From positions 248,001 through 312,000 of the forward strand of contig NZ_JAODVR010000001.1 of NCBI RefSeq assembly GCF_025399835.1: a stretch of 64,000 nucleotides of DNA. The letters are read 5' to 3'. A model generated the notes under the pieces. It did no database searches, was not told where the DNA came from, and saw only the letters and a list, made by a program, of their open reading frames with translations. Each line of letters opens with the position of its first letter. Position 1 is the stretch's first letter. This document shows positions 15,535-23,263 of this stretch, piece after piece. Source of the DNA: Haloarchaeobius sp. HME9146. Its GTDB lineage: Archaea; Halobacteriota; Halobacteria; Halobacteriales; Natrialbaceae. A program made the translations under genes and the position numbers.

Positions 15535-15642
15535 ATGAGCAAGCGTCAGTCACAGCCTCGCACGACTCGTTCTCGCGCCGCCGTCGGCCTGTTCCGTGGC
15601 ATCTTCGGGACGCCCGAACCGGACGACGAGACCGAGGAGTAA
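15535..15642 (+). CDS. 35-residue peptide under a DtxR-like operator
   Basis: ATG to TAA encodes a 35-residue peptide: a basic, Ser/Arg/Gln-rich first half (MSKRQSQPRTTRSRAAVG), a short hydrophobic centre (LFRGIFG) and an acidic end (PEPDDETEE). Third positions are GC-rich as in real genes, and it sits exactly behind a promoter and a perfect operator, which argues for a true gene despite its size. If the operator reading is right, it would be made under metal limitation. Function unknown. Confidence 0.55.
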   Translation: MSKRQSQPRTTRSRAAVGLFRGIFGTPEPDDETEE

Positions 15643-15672
15643 CGGTCGAATAATCCGATTCCCGACCGACTC

Positions 15673-16134
15673 TCAGTCCGAGAGCTTCGCGTCCAGTTGT
15701 CGCGCCACTACGTCGTCGTCGAAGGGTCCGTCGTCGCGCGAGAGGTGGATGAGCGGCGCGTTCTCCATCTGTATCCACTCGCCGTCACGGCCGTTGCTCA
15801 GCGTCACGGACTCCTGGGTTCTCGGGAGGCCGTTCGAGCGCATCCCCTTCGTGCGGGAGCGGGTCGTCGCGACGTGCAGGGGCGTGTCGTCGTCCTCGTA
15901 GACGGTCGGTCGGTAGGTCGGATGCTCGGGGTCAAGTTCGCACATCGCGGCCTGGTACTCCTGGGTCGCTTCGGCGGCCTTCTGGGCATCGGCGCGGGAG
16001 TCGAACCGGGCGCCAGTGGCGGGCTCGGGGCGGTGGCCGGTGGTCGAACAGGCGACGATGAAACCGCCGTCGTCGCTGGCGAGGTCGGCGACGGTTCGGC
16101 GAGCGTTCGGGAGGCGCTCGGCGGGGTCGGTCAT
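15673..16134 (-). CDS. Haloarchaeal small protein, paralogue A, in the DtxR-like locus
   Basis: 153 residues. The N-terminal half (LASDDGGFIVACSTTGHRPE, then FDSRADAQKAAEATQEYQAA and DPEHPTYRPTVYED) is similar over about 60 residues to the protein encoded at 16303-16599, so the two are diverged copies. The C-terminal half (residues about 85-153) is unique. No catalytic motif is evident; the pattern of a short strand pair plus a helix suggests a small binding domain. ATG 16134 is chosen because a perfect operator with embedded BoxA lies 12-29 bp upstream. Confidence 0.7.
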   Translation of the reverse strand: MTDPAERLPNARRTVADLASDDGGFIVACSTTGHRPEPATGARFDSRADAQKAAEATQEYQAAMCELDPEHPTYRPTVYEDDDTPLHVATTRSRTKGMRSNGLPRTQESVTLSNGRDGEWIQMENAPLIHLSRDDGPFDDDVVARQLDAKLSD

Positions 16135-16145
16135 ACCAGCCACTA

Positions 16146-16163
16146 TTTTAGGCCATCCTAAAA
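16146..16163. promoter_or_regulatory. DtxR-like operator, site 2
   Basis: TTTTAGG-CCAT-CCTAAAA, identical in both arms and spacer length to the site at 15514-15531. Read on the minus strand, its TTTTAGG lies 24-29 bp before the ATG at 16134, so the operator overlaps the BoxA of that gene and binding should block TBP. Confidence 0.68.
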
Positions 16164-16211
16164 GAGTGCCGATTCGACCCGCAGCGACCCCAATTGTCTC
16201 GAATCCAACCA

Positions 16212-16229
16212 CTTTTGGGCAACCTAAAA
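16212..16229. promoter_or_regulatory. DtxR-like operator, degenerate site 3
   Basis: CTTTTGG-GCAA-CCTAAAA keeps a perfect right half-site and 5 of 7 bases of the left one. It lies about 75 bp upstream of the rightward paralogue gene at 16303, in the shared intergenic region. Confidence 0.45.
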
Positions 16230-16302
16230 ACATTGTATCGGTCTCGGCAGTATCTCGCGCAATCCATAACGATTTTTTATTCATAGGTCTTCGACACGAC
16301 TG

Positions 16303-16599
16303 ATGGCACGCTATCGCGACGGGTTCGGCGAGATTCGAGCCCACCTGGATGCCCTCCACGCCCCGGGTGGCCCGTACCACGTGGTCTGTGCGAAGACCGG
16401 CGAGACCCCGGCCCCACTGAAGGGGCTCCGGTTTGACGACCGCCAGACCGCCGCGGAGGCTACCGAGGTCGCAGCGACCTACCGTGCGTACCTGCGCCTC
16501 TACGACCCATCGGTCCCCTTCACCGACCTCATCGTCACCGAAGACGTCGAGGTCGAGGCAGAAGCGGGCCGACAGCCCGCCACGGTCAACCGGGACTGA
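16303..16599 (+). CDS. Haloarchaeal small protein, paralogue B, in the DtxR-like locus
   Basis: 98 residues. GGPYHVVCAKTGETPAPLKG, FDDRQTAAEATEVAATYRAY and LYDPSVPFTDLIVTED align with the corresponding parts of the protein at 15673-16134. It lacks that protein's C-terminal half. The gene is divergent from its paralogue and has its own promoter: TTTTTTAT at 16272-16279 is 24-31 bp before the ATG. Function unknown; the shared operators imply joint regulation. Confidence 0.72.
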   Translation: MARYRDGFGEIRAHLDALHAPGGPYHVVCAKTGETPAPLKGLRFDDRQTAAEATEVAATYRAYLRLYDPSVPFTDLIVTEDVEVEAEAGRQPATVNRD

Positions 16600-16654
16600 C
16601 CCGGGTCGGGCGGAACGCAGAACCCTGAAATACCCCACTCACGTATCGCCAGCC

Positions 16655-18763
16655 GTGTCTAAACAGGTCCAGCGCGTCGACACGTTGTTCCTCCACGAGA
16701 CCGGAGACACCTACCTCGCCGTCGTGGTGCGCGACGGCAAACGCGTCTTCCGCGCGAAGCTGGAGCTCAAAGAGACCAGCGCCGGGCCCCGTCCCGGCCG
16801 CTTCCGGGTCATCCGCGGCTCGTCCGAGGAGCCACGCAGTCCCGACGAGTTCGTCGAGATAGCTCGCCGAGCGAGCCGTATCCGCATCTCCGAGCAGACC
16901 ACGAAACCGGCTCGCGACGAGCTTCGCGAGATGCTCGGTGGCTACCAGCTGGACGCGAAGGTGGTCCGGACCTGTCGCTACTGCGCCTCCGACGGGCGCT
17001 ACTCCCCGATCACTGCAGACTCCGCGGTCAAGTCCGGACAGGACTACATCTGCGTCGACTGTGCGGTCACCGAGCTCGAACAGGAACTCGCCTACCACGG
17101 CGAGTTCACCGGGGCCGCACAGGACCGCCTCGAGGAGCTGATGCTCGAAGTGCAGGACATCGAGAAGATCAAGAACCTGCTCAAGGGCGAACTCGACCCG
17201 GACCTCACGAAGTTCGACGAGATTTCGTCGACGACCGACGACATCGAGCTCGTCCGGACGGATACCCTGAACCTCCATCCCGGGCTGCAGGGGATGCTCG
17301 AAGACCGGTTCGACACCCTGCTCCCGGTCCAGAGTCTGGCCGTCGACAACGGACTGTTCGATAGCGCGGAACGAAGTTCCGCGAAAGACGGGAGCGGGCA
17401 CGGCCCGCGACCGGGCGGAGCCGACCAGCTCGTGGTGAGCGCGACCGCGACCGGGAAGACCCTCATCGGCGAGATGGCCGGCATCAACAACGTCCTGAAC
17501 GGGAAGGGCAAGATGCTCTTCCTGGTGCCCCTCGTCGCGCTCGCGAACCAGAAGCACGAGGACTTCGAGGAGCGCTACGGCGACATGGTCGACGTGACCA
17601 TCCGCGTCGGTGCGAGCCGCGTCGCCTCCAACGGGTCGCGCTTCGACCCCTCCGCCGACGTCATCGTCGGCACCTACGAGGGTATCGACCACGCGCTTCG
17701 GACCGGCAAGGACCTCGGCGACATCGGGACCGTCGTCATCGACGAGGTCCACACGCTCAAGGAGGACGGTCGGGGGCACCGCCTCGACGGGCTCATCTCT
17801 CGCCTGAAGTACTACAGCGACAAGCGAAAGAAGCAGCGCCAGGACTACGGCGGGGCCCAGTGGGTGTACCTCTCGGCGACCGTCGGCAACCCCTCCGAAC
17901 TCGCCCAGAAGCTCCGCGCGAAGCTCATCGAGTTCGAGGAGCGCCCGGTCCCCATCGAGCGCCACGTCACCTTCGCCGGTGGGCAGGAGAAGCCACGCAT
18001 CATCAACCGGCTGGTGAAACGCGAGTTCGACCGGAAGTCCTCGAAGGGCTATCGCGGCCAGACCATCGTGTTCACGAACTCGCGGCGGCGCTGTCACGAG
18101 ATCGCCCGGAAGATGGAGTACCAGGCCGCGCCCTACCACGCCGGGCTGGACTACGGCCGCCGGAAGAAGGTCGAGCGGATGTTCGGCAACCAGGACATCG
18201 CCGCGGTCATCACGACCGCCGCACTCGCCGCCGGTGTCGACTTCCCGGCCTCGCAGGTCGTCTTCGACTCGCTCGCGATGGGTATCGAGTGGCTCTCCGT
18301 GCAGGAGTTCAGCCAGATGCTCGGCCGCGCAGGCCGCCCGGACTACCACGACCGCGGGAAGGTGTACATGCTGGTCGAACCCGACTGCAGCTACCACAAC
18401 TCCATGGAGATGACCGAGGACGAGGTCGCGTTCAAGCTGCTCAAGGGCCAGATGGAGCCGGTCATCACCCGCTACGACGAGGACGCCGCCATCGAGGAGA
18501 CGCTGGCGAACATCACCGTCGCGGGCAAGAAGGCCAAGAAGCTCAACGACCGGATGCTCGGCGAGATTCCGACGAAACACGCCATCGGGAAGCTGCTAGA
18601 GTACGACTTCATCGACGGCTTCGCGCCGACCGACCTCGGCCGCGTCGTCTGTACGCACTTCCTCACGCCCGGCGACTCGTTCACCATCCTCGACGGCATC
18701 CGCAAGGAGAAACACCCCTACGAGGTCGTCGCGGACATCGAGTTGAAAGACCAGGAGCTGTGA
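16655..18763 (+). CDS. Archaeal superfamily 2 helicase (COG1202-like)
   Basis: 702 residues from a GTG. A unique N-terminal domain holds a zinc site (CRYC about 107, YICVDC about 131). Then come Walker A (SATATGKT, about 263), DEVH (about 362), LSATVGNP (motif III), IVFTNSRRR (motif IV), ITTAALAAGVDFPA (motif V) and QMLGRAGRPD (motif VI). It would unwind nucleic acid using ATP; the precise role of this archaeal family is unsettled. It ends shortly after the winged-helix-like part. Residues about 238-257, just before Walker A, look inserted and are encoded by palindromic DNA. The GTG at 16655 begins the conserved start SKQVQRVDTLFLHET. Confidence 0.87.
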   Translation: MSKQVQRVDTLFLHETGDTYLAVVVRDGKRVFRAKLELKETSAGPRPGRFRVIRGSSEEPRSPDEFVEIARRASRIRISEQTTKPARDELREMLGGYQLDAKVVRTCRYCASDGRYSPITADSAVKSGQDYICVDCAVTELEQELAYHGEFTGAAQDRLEELMLEVQDIEKIKNLLKGELDPDLTKFDEISSTTDDIELVRTDTLNLHPGLQGMLEDRFDTLLPVQSLAVDNGLFDSAERSSAKDGSGHGPRPGGADQLVVSATATGKTLIGEMAGINNVLNGKGKMLFLVPLVALANQKHEDFEERYGDMVDVTIRVGASRVASNGSRFDPSADVIVGTYEGIDHALRTGKDLGDIGTVVIDEVHTLKEDGRGHRLDGLISRLKYYSDKRKKQRQDYGGAQWVYLSATVGNPSELAQKLRAKLIEFEERPVPIERHVTFAGGQEKPRIINRLVKREFDRKSSKGYRGQTIVFTNSRRRCHEIARKMEYQAAPYHAGLDYGRRKKVERMFGNQDIAAVITTAALAAGVDFPASQVVFDSLAMGIEWLSVQEFSQMLGRAGRPDYHDRGKVYMLVEPDCSYHNSMEMTEDEVAFKLLKGQMEPVITRYDEDAAIEETLANITVAGKKAKKLNDRMLGEIPTKHAIGKLLEYDFIDGFAPTDLGRVVCTHFLTPGDSFTILDGIRKEKHPYEVVADIELKDQEL
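17365..17408 (+). repeat. Palindromic insertion inside the helicase gene
   Basis: Two adjacent hairpins lie in the coding sequence: CGCGGAAC/GTTCCGCG around GAA (17365-17383) and GCGGGC/GCCCGC around ACG (17394-17408). They encode a low-complexity Ser/Gly/Pro stretch between NGLF and DQLVVSATATGKT, where I would expect a short direct link. This looks like an in-frame insertion of a palindromic element. Confidence 0.5.
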
Positions 18764-18966
18764 CGCCGACCCGCGTCCCCCCTCTCGGTCGACTCCACCC
18801 ACTTCTGTCTGACGGCCCGTGACAGCGGAAATCACCGTCTGCGCCGGCGAGAGGGGCCACAACGCTCATTACGAACCTTTCAATTGGCCAAAACTATCAA
18901 GAGCAATCCTGCCATCCCGTTCGATAACACCGGGGTCCGGCGGCAGACGACCGGCCCTCCACCATC

Positions 18967-19701
18967 ATGACTGGAATCGAAACCATCGGGGAGACCGGGA
19001 ACGTGTTGCTCACCGACCGCGAGCACGAACAGGAGTACTGTGGTGACCTGCTCGACGCGAGCGCGACCGACACTCGTGCGGAGCTGACGGTCTCGTTCCC
19101 GAAGGCACAGACGGAGAAGACCGGCTTCGGGAGCCTCTCGTCCAGCCAGCCGGCGAAGAAGGGTGTCATCTCGGTCGGCGACGTGATGCGGTCTGCCGCC
19201 TCGAGCAGCCCCGATTTCTCGGCTCCCGTGCCGATGGACGCCGTCGAGGACCCGGGCAACCTGCAGGCCATCGGGACCTCCATCAGCCGGTTCTGCGAGC
19301 AGTGGGACCGCCAGGCGTTCGACATCGTGGTGTGTTTCGACTCGCTGACCGAGCTACTCGAGCACGCGAGTACCGAGGCCGTCTTCCAGTTCTGCCACGT
19401 CCTCAACAGCCGTCTCGGGTCGGTCGACGCGCTGGCACACTTCCATCTCGACCCGGACGCACACGACGACGAGACGGTCGCCACCTTCCAGTCGATATTC
19501 GACGAGACCGTCGGTGAGACCACGGACGCAGACGTAATCGAGGAGTTCGCCCAGGCCACCGACGACGACATCGCCGCGCTCACCGACGGCTGGGGCGAGG
19601 AGGCACAGTACTCCATCGTCGGCGATGGCGACCAGGACCGCCCCGACGAGGTCACCGAGGCCTCCGACGAGGAGATCGCCGAGCTGCTCGACGGCTGCTG
19701 A
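18967..19701 (+). CDS. Putative degenerate RecA/KaiC-like signalling protein, copy 1
   Basis: 244 residues. NVLLTDREHE at the start, GVISVGDVMRS, then a conserved block FDIVVCFDSLTELLEHASTE, VFQFCHVLNSRLGSVDALAH and FHLDPDAHDDETVATFQSIF. The strand order and FDSLTxLL remind me of haloarchaeal RecA/KaiC-like signalling proteins lacking Walker A, but the fold assignment is inference. The acidic C-terminus ends in EASDEEIAELLDG. It is about 40% alike to the next gene. The promoter is probably the AT-richer stretch near 18870-18900. Confidence 0.65.
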   Translation: MTGIETIGETGNVLLTDREHEQEYCGDLLDASATDTRAELTVSFPKAQTEKTGFGSLSSSQPAKKGVISVGDVMRSAASSSPDFSAPVPMDAVEDPGNLQAIGTSISRFCEQWDRQAFDIVVCFDSLTELLEHASTEAVFQFCHVLNSRLGSVDALAHFHLDPDAHDDETVATFQSIFDETVGETTDADVIEEFAQATDDDIAALTDGWGEEAQYSIVGDGDQDRPDEVTEASDEEIAELLDGC

Positions 19702-19786
19702 CCGGCCAGAAATAATTAATAGTGAGGAATCTAACGATGGACGCAATAGCCTCGGTCGGTGAACCGGGGGGGGTTGGGTGTCAGGT

Positions 19787-20617
19787 ATGATGGACGACGG
19801 GAAGACAGCGGATGCACGAACAGTTCTCCTGCTCGACGAGACGACGGCATCGGAGTCCGGCGAGCACTGCGACGAGTTGATGCACGTCTGTGAGGCGAGC
19901 AGACGCGCGGAACTCACGGTGACGTTCCCGCAAGACGTGACCGATAGCGTCGACTTCGCGTCGCTCTCCGGCGGTCGCCAGCCCGCGAAACGCGGGGTCA
20001 TCACCGTCGGCGAGACGATGCGCGCCGTCGGTGCCGGCGAGCCCGATTTCGACGAACCACTCGTCGAGGACACCGTCGCGGACCCGGGCGACCTCCAGAG
20101 CCTCGGCCAGAAGATAAGCCGGTTCTGCAAGGTGTGGACGAACGCTGGCTACGAGATATCGGTCTGCTTCGACTCCCTGAGCGATCTCCTGGCCTCGAAC
20201 GACCCCGAAGTCGTCTTCAAGTTCTGCCACGTCCTCGCTGGCCGTCTCACCTCGGTCGGTGCTGTCGCTCACTTCCACCTCGACCCGACCGAACACAGCC
20301 AGCAGCTCCAGTTGACCTTCGAGCAGATCTTCGACGAGACCCTGCTCGAGGAGATCGACGTGGAACACCTCGTGCCGACACGGCGGTCGACCGCCAGCGA
20401 CACCGACGTGGCCCAGGGCACGGCCTCGCTGACCCTCGAGGACACCGACGACGGTGGCACAGCACCCCCCGACAGCGGCAGTTCCGCCGGCGAGTCCAGC
20501 CCCGAGACGGGGGGCGATACGGCCGACCCTGCAGGCGATGACCCCACCCGAGAGACCGGCGGAGAGGCCTCCGACGAGGAGATAGCCAAGCGCTTTTCAG
20601 CGATGAACGGACCCTGA
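19787..20617 (+). CDS. Putative degenerate RecA/KaiC-like signalling protein, copy 2
   Basis: 276 residues. The same blocks as its upstream paralogue occur in the same order: ARTVLLLDE, AELTVTFPQDV, QPAKRGVITVGETMRAVGAG, YEISVCFDSLSDLLASNDPE, VVFKFCHVLAGRLTSVGAVA, HFHLDPTEHS. A long acidic linker rich in Asp, Gly, Thr and Pro (about 205-260) follows, ending in the shared EASDEEIA. Tandem duplication is clear. AATAATTAATAG at 19710-19721 is a likely promoter for it. ATG 19787 is preferred; a second ATG follows directly. Confidence 0.65.
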   Translation: MMDDGKTADARTVLLLDETTASESGEHCDELMHVCEASRRAELTVTFPQDVTDSVDFASLSGGRQPAKRGVITVGETMRAVGAGEPDFDEPLVEDTVADPGDLQSLGQKISRFCKVWTNAGYEISVCFDSLSDLLASNDPEVVFKFCHVLAGRLTSVGAVAHFHLDPTEHSQQLQLTFEQIFDETLLEEIDVEHLVPTRRSTASDTDVAQGTASLTLEDTDDGGTAPPDSGSSAGESSPETGGDTADPAGDDPTRETGGEASDEEIAKRFSAMNGP

Positions 20618-20698
20618 CCGGGGTTCCTGGCTCTCGAAACGCCCGTCAGTCCTCCCGGTTTCCGTAGCCTTTTCTTGTGGCCAGCCGTTCCACGGCCT

Positions 20699-22603
20699 GT
20701 GGTCGCACTCACGCCCGAGATACTCTACGTCTTCGCGCTGGTCCTCGTTGCGCTGGTGTTCTTCGCGACCGAACCCGTCCCGGTCGACATCACCGCGCTC
20801 GGCATCATGGTGGTGCTACTCGCCACCGGACCACTCACCGAGCAACTCGCTCGGTTCGGGCTCATCGGCGGTCCGCTCTACCTGCTCGGCAACGCCGAGA
20901 CCGGCCCGGCACCGGAACTCGGCATCGCCGGCTTCGCCTCGACAGCGACCATCACCGTCCTCGCGATGTTCATCCTGTCGGACGGGGTCCAGCGGACCGG
21001 CATCATCCAGATTCTCGGGCGCAAGATCGCGGCGTTCACCCGGGACTCCGAGACCAGACAACTGAGTGCGACGATGGGCGTCGTCGCCCCGCTCTCGGGG
21101 TTCATCAACAACACCGCCGCGGTCGCCATCCTCCTCCCGATGGTGACCGACATCGCCCACAAGGGCAAGACCTCGCCCTCGAAACTGCTCATCCCGCTCT
21201 CGTATGCCTCGATGTTCGGCGGGATGCTCACCCTCATCGGCACCTCCACCAACATCCTCGCCAGCGAGGTCGCCCGCGACATCGCGACCCGCGCCGACGC
21301 TCCCGTCGGCTCGGCCCGGCTCTCCGACGGCTTCTCCATGTTCGAGTTCACCCAGCTGGGCATCGTGGTCGCCATCGTCGGCTTCATCTACCTCCTCGTC
21401 GTCGGCCGCTACCTCCTGCCCGAGCGCATCAAGGCCCGCGAGGACCTCACCGAGGAGTTCCAGATGGCGGACTACCTGACCGAGGTCGAGGTCCGCGAGG
21501 ACTCTCCCCTCATCGGCCAGACGGTGCGGGACGCCCTGGTCGAGACCGACTTCGACGTCGACCTCGTCCAGCTCGTCCGTGGCGAAGAGGTGTTCCTCGA
21601 ACCGCTCGGCCCGAAGGCCATCCAGGCGGGTGACATCTTCCTCGTCCGCACCGACCGCGATACCCTCGTCGAACTCATGGACGTGGAAGGGTTCGAGCTC
21701 GTCCCGAACTTCGAGGTCACCGAAGAGGAACTCGAGCTCGCCGAAGCCGACGAGAACCTCGTCGAGGTCGTCGTCGCCCCCGGCTCCGACCTCGTCGGCG
21801 AATCGCTCACCTCCATGAACTTCCGCCAGCGCTACGACGCCACCGTCCTCGCCCTGCGCCGCGGTGGCGAACTCATCCGCAAGCGCATGGACAACATCGT
21901 CCTCCGGGTCGGCGACACCCTGCTCGTGCAGGCGACCGCCGACTCCATCGAGCGCCTAGACTTGAACCGTGACTTCATCGTCGCCCAGGAGATCGAGCGC
22001 CACGATTACCGCGAAGAGAAGATTCCGGTCGCCATCGGCATCATCGGCGGGGTGGTCGGTCTCGCCGCACTGAACGTCCTCCCCATCGTCGTGAGCGCCC
22101 TCGCCGGGGCCCTCGCGATGGTGTTCACCGGCTGTCTCAAACCCGGTGAGGTGTACGACGCGGTCCAGTGGGACGTCATCGTCCTGCTCGCCGGCGTCAT
22201 CCCGCTCGGCACCGCCATGCAGAACACCGGTGCCGCGCTCTACATCGCCGAGGTCCTCGTCCAGAGCGCCGACGTGCTCCCCCAGATAGCCGTGCTCGGC
22301 CTGTTCTACGTCCTGACCGCGGCGCTCACCAACGTCATCTCGAACAACGCCAGCGTCGTCCTCATGATACCGGTCGCGTTCGACGCCGCCGCCCGACTCG
22401 GCGCGTCACCCTACGCGTTCGTGCTCGCGGTCACCTTCGCGGCCTCGACCGCGTTCATGACGCCGGTCGGCTACCAGACCAACCTGTTCGTCTACGGTCC
22501 CGGCGGCTACCGCTTCTCGGACTACGCCCGGATCGGGACCCCGCTCCAGCTCGTCTTCGCGGTCGTCACGACCGTCGGCATCGCCGCAATCTGGGGTATC
22601 TAG
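20699..22603 (+). CDS. SLC13/DASS-type anion transporter with two TrkA-C domains
   Basis: 634 residues. Two halves of membrane helices (about 1-235 and 440-634) each carry the DASS signature loop: GFINNTAAVAILLP in the first and NVISNNASVVLMIPV in the second. Between them are two TrkA-C (RCK-C) domains, EVREDSPLIGQTVRDALVET and EVVVAPGSDLVGESLTSMNF, probable regulatory ligand sites. Substrates of the group include sulfate and dicarboxylates, coupled to sodium. GTG 20699 is supported by CCTTTTCT at 20668-20675. Confidence 0.88.
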   Translation: MVALTPEILYVFALVLVALVFFATEPVPVDITALGIMVVLLATGPLTEQLARFGLIGGPLYLLGNAETGPAPELGIAGFASTATITVLAMFILSDGVQRTGIIQILGRKIAAFTRDSETRQLSATMGVVAPLSGFINNTAAVAILLPMVTDIAHKGKTSPSKLLIPLSYASMFGGMLTLIGTSTNILASEVARDIATRADAPVGSARLSDGFSMFEFTQLGIVVAIVGFIYLLVVGRYLLPERIKAREDLTEEFQMADYLTEVEVREDSPLIGQTVRDALVETDFDVDLVQLVRGEEVFLEPLGPKAIQAGDIFLVRTDRDTLVELMDVEGFELVPNFEVTEEELELAEADENLVEVVVAPGSDLVGESLTSMNFRQRYDATVLALRRGGELIRKRMDNIVLRVGDTLLVQATADSIERLDLNRDFIVAQEIERHDYREEKIPVAIGIIGGVVGLAALNVLPIVVSALAGALAMVFTGCLKPGEVYDAVQWDVIVLLAGVIPLGTAMQNTGAALYIAEVLVQSADVLPQIAVLGLFYVLTAALTNVISNNASVVLMIPVAFDAAARLGASPYAFVLAVTFAASTAFMTPVGYQTNLFVYGPGGYRFSDYARIGTPLQLVFAVVTTVGIAAIWGI

Positions 22604-22866
22604 GCCAGCGGGGCGGCGAGGAACGCCACGCCGAACACGTGCAAGAGGAGCACGAGCAATGCCCCCGGTGCGCCCCCGATGGCGACGACGAGCAACACGA
22701 GGGGCGTGACCGCGACACCGACGCCGAACCAGGCCGCCAGCAACAGCACGAGTAACCCGACGACCGTGTTCACGATGAAGGGCTTGACCGTGTCGACCAC
22801 CCGGCGTGCCCCGAGGAAGAACGCGACGACGAGGACGAGGATGGCGAGTTCGATGGTCGTGACCAT
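22600..22866 (-). CDS. BofA-like small membrane protein
   Basis: 88 residues, three hydrophobic helices. VKPFIVNTVVGLLVLLLAAW and VAIGGAPGALLVLLLHVFGV match the pro-sigmaK processing inhibitor BofA family, which archaea also carry although they lack sigma factors; the archaeal role is unknown, perhaps modulation of a site-2 protease such as the one at 13873-15036. The stop codons of this gene and the transporter share the palindrome CTAG (22600-22603). Confidence 0.72.
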   Translation of the reverse strand: MVTTIELAILVLVVAFFLGARRVVDTVKPFIVNTVVGLLVLLLAAWFGVGVAVTPLVLLVVAIGGAPGALLVLLLHVFGVAFLAAPLA

Positions 22867-22944
22867 GTTCGATACGAAGGGCGGCTAGCGAGATAAATCG
22901 AGAGGCGTGGTAACGGGTGGGACGAGGGGATGTGGAACGAAACG

Positions 22945-22951
22945 CTTTACA
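22945..22951 (+). promoter_or_regulatory. BoxA of tRNA-Pro
   Basis: CTTTACA lies 26-32 bp upstream of the mature tRNA-Pro start, the expected distance for an archaeal tRNA promoter. Confidence 0.55.
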
Positions 22952-22976
22952 TCGGACGGGAGAAAGGTCCGGGTAC

Positions 22977-23047
22977 GGGACCGTAGGGTAGTGGTATCCT
23001 CGGACGTTTGGGACGTCTGGACCTGAGTTCAATTCTCAGCGGTCCCA
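22977..23047 (+). tRNA. tRNA-Pro (TGG)
   Basis: Acceptor stem GGGACCG/CGGTCCC is perfect, D stem GGGT/ATCC, anticodon stem GGACG/CGTCT with loop TTTGGGA (anticodon TGG), T stem CTGAG/CTCAG with loop TTCAATT, discriminator A73. No intron, no encoded CCA. Confidence 0.95.
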
Positions 23048-23092
23048 TCCCCGATTTTCAGCCGCATAGAAAACTTTCTATTTCAGACAGTA

Positions 23093-23263
23093 TTGAGGCT
23101 ATTTCCTGTCGAAACCCCGGAGGCGGTCGTCGATAGCTCGCTCCGTGTCGAGCCGCCGAAGCAGACCCACGCCGACATCACCTGGGCAGACGGCTACACC
23201 TGGGCGGACAACTACACCTGGACAGACGGCTACACCTTCGCAACCAGCTGGCCGCCGGCCTGA
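23093..23263 (+). CDS. Possible micropeptide with TW(A/T)D(G/N)Y repeats
   Basis: An open frame ends in TGA at 23261. Its last 30 residues hold three tandem six-residue repeats, TWADGY, TWADNY and TWTDGY, then TFATSWPPA. The repeats differ at synonymous (GCA/GCG) as well as non-synonymous positions, as expected if the peptide is what is kept. The only possible start I see is TTG at 23093 (56 residues), which is weak; the region before the repeats is acidic and Pro-containing. The 3' end overlaps the convergent hydrolase gene by 34 bp. Tryptophan repeats of this type occur in secreted or cell-surface proteins. Confidence 0.35.
   Translation: MRLFPVETPEAVVDSSLRVEPPKQTHADITWADGYTWADNYTWTDGYTFATSWPPA
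23180..23233 (+). repeat. Three tandem 18-bp units
   Basis: Three directly abutting 18-bp units, each starting ACCTGG and ending in TAC, with 2 to 4 differences between copies. There are no spacers. They are in frame with the TW-repeat peptide. Confidence 0.8.

Noticed and set aside
16586-18580. 664-codon open frame opposite the helicase gene
   Set aside because: Same compositional effect; no motif, while the sense frame has all helicase motifs in order.
23180-23233. CRISPR-like array
   Set aside because: The 18-bp units abut without spacers and encode a periodic peptide, so it is a coding tandem repeat.
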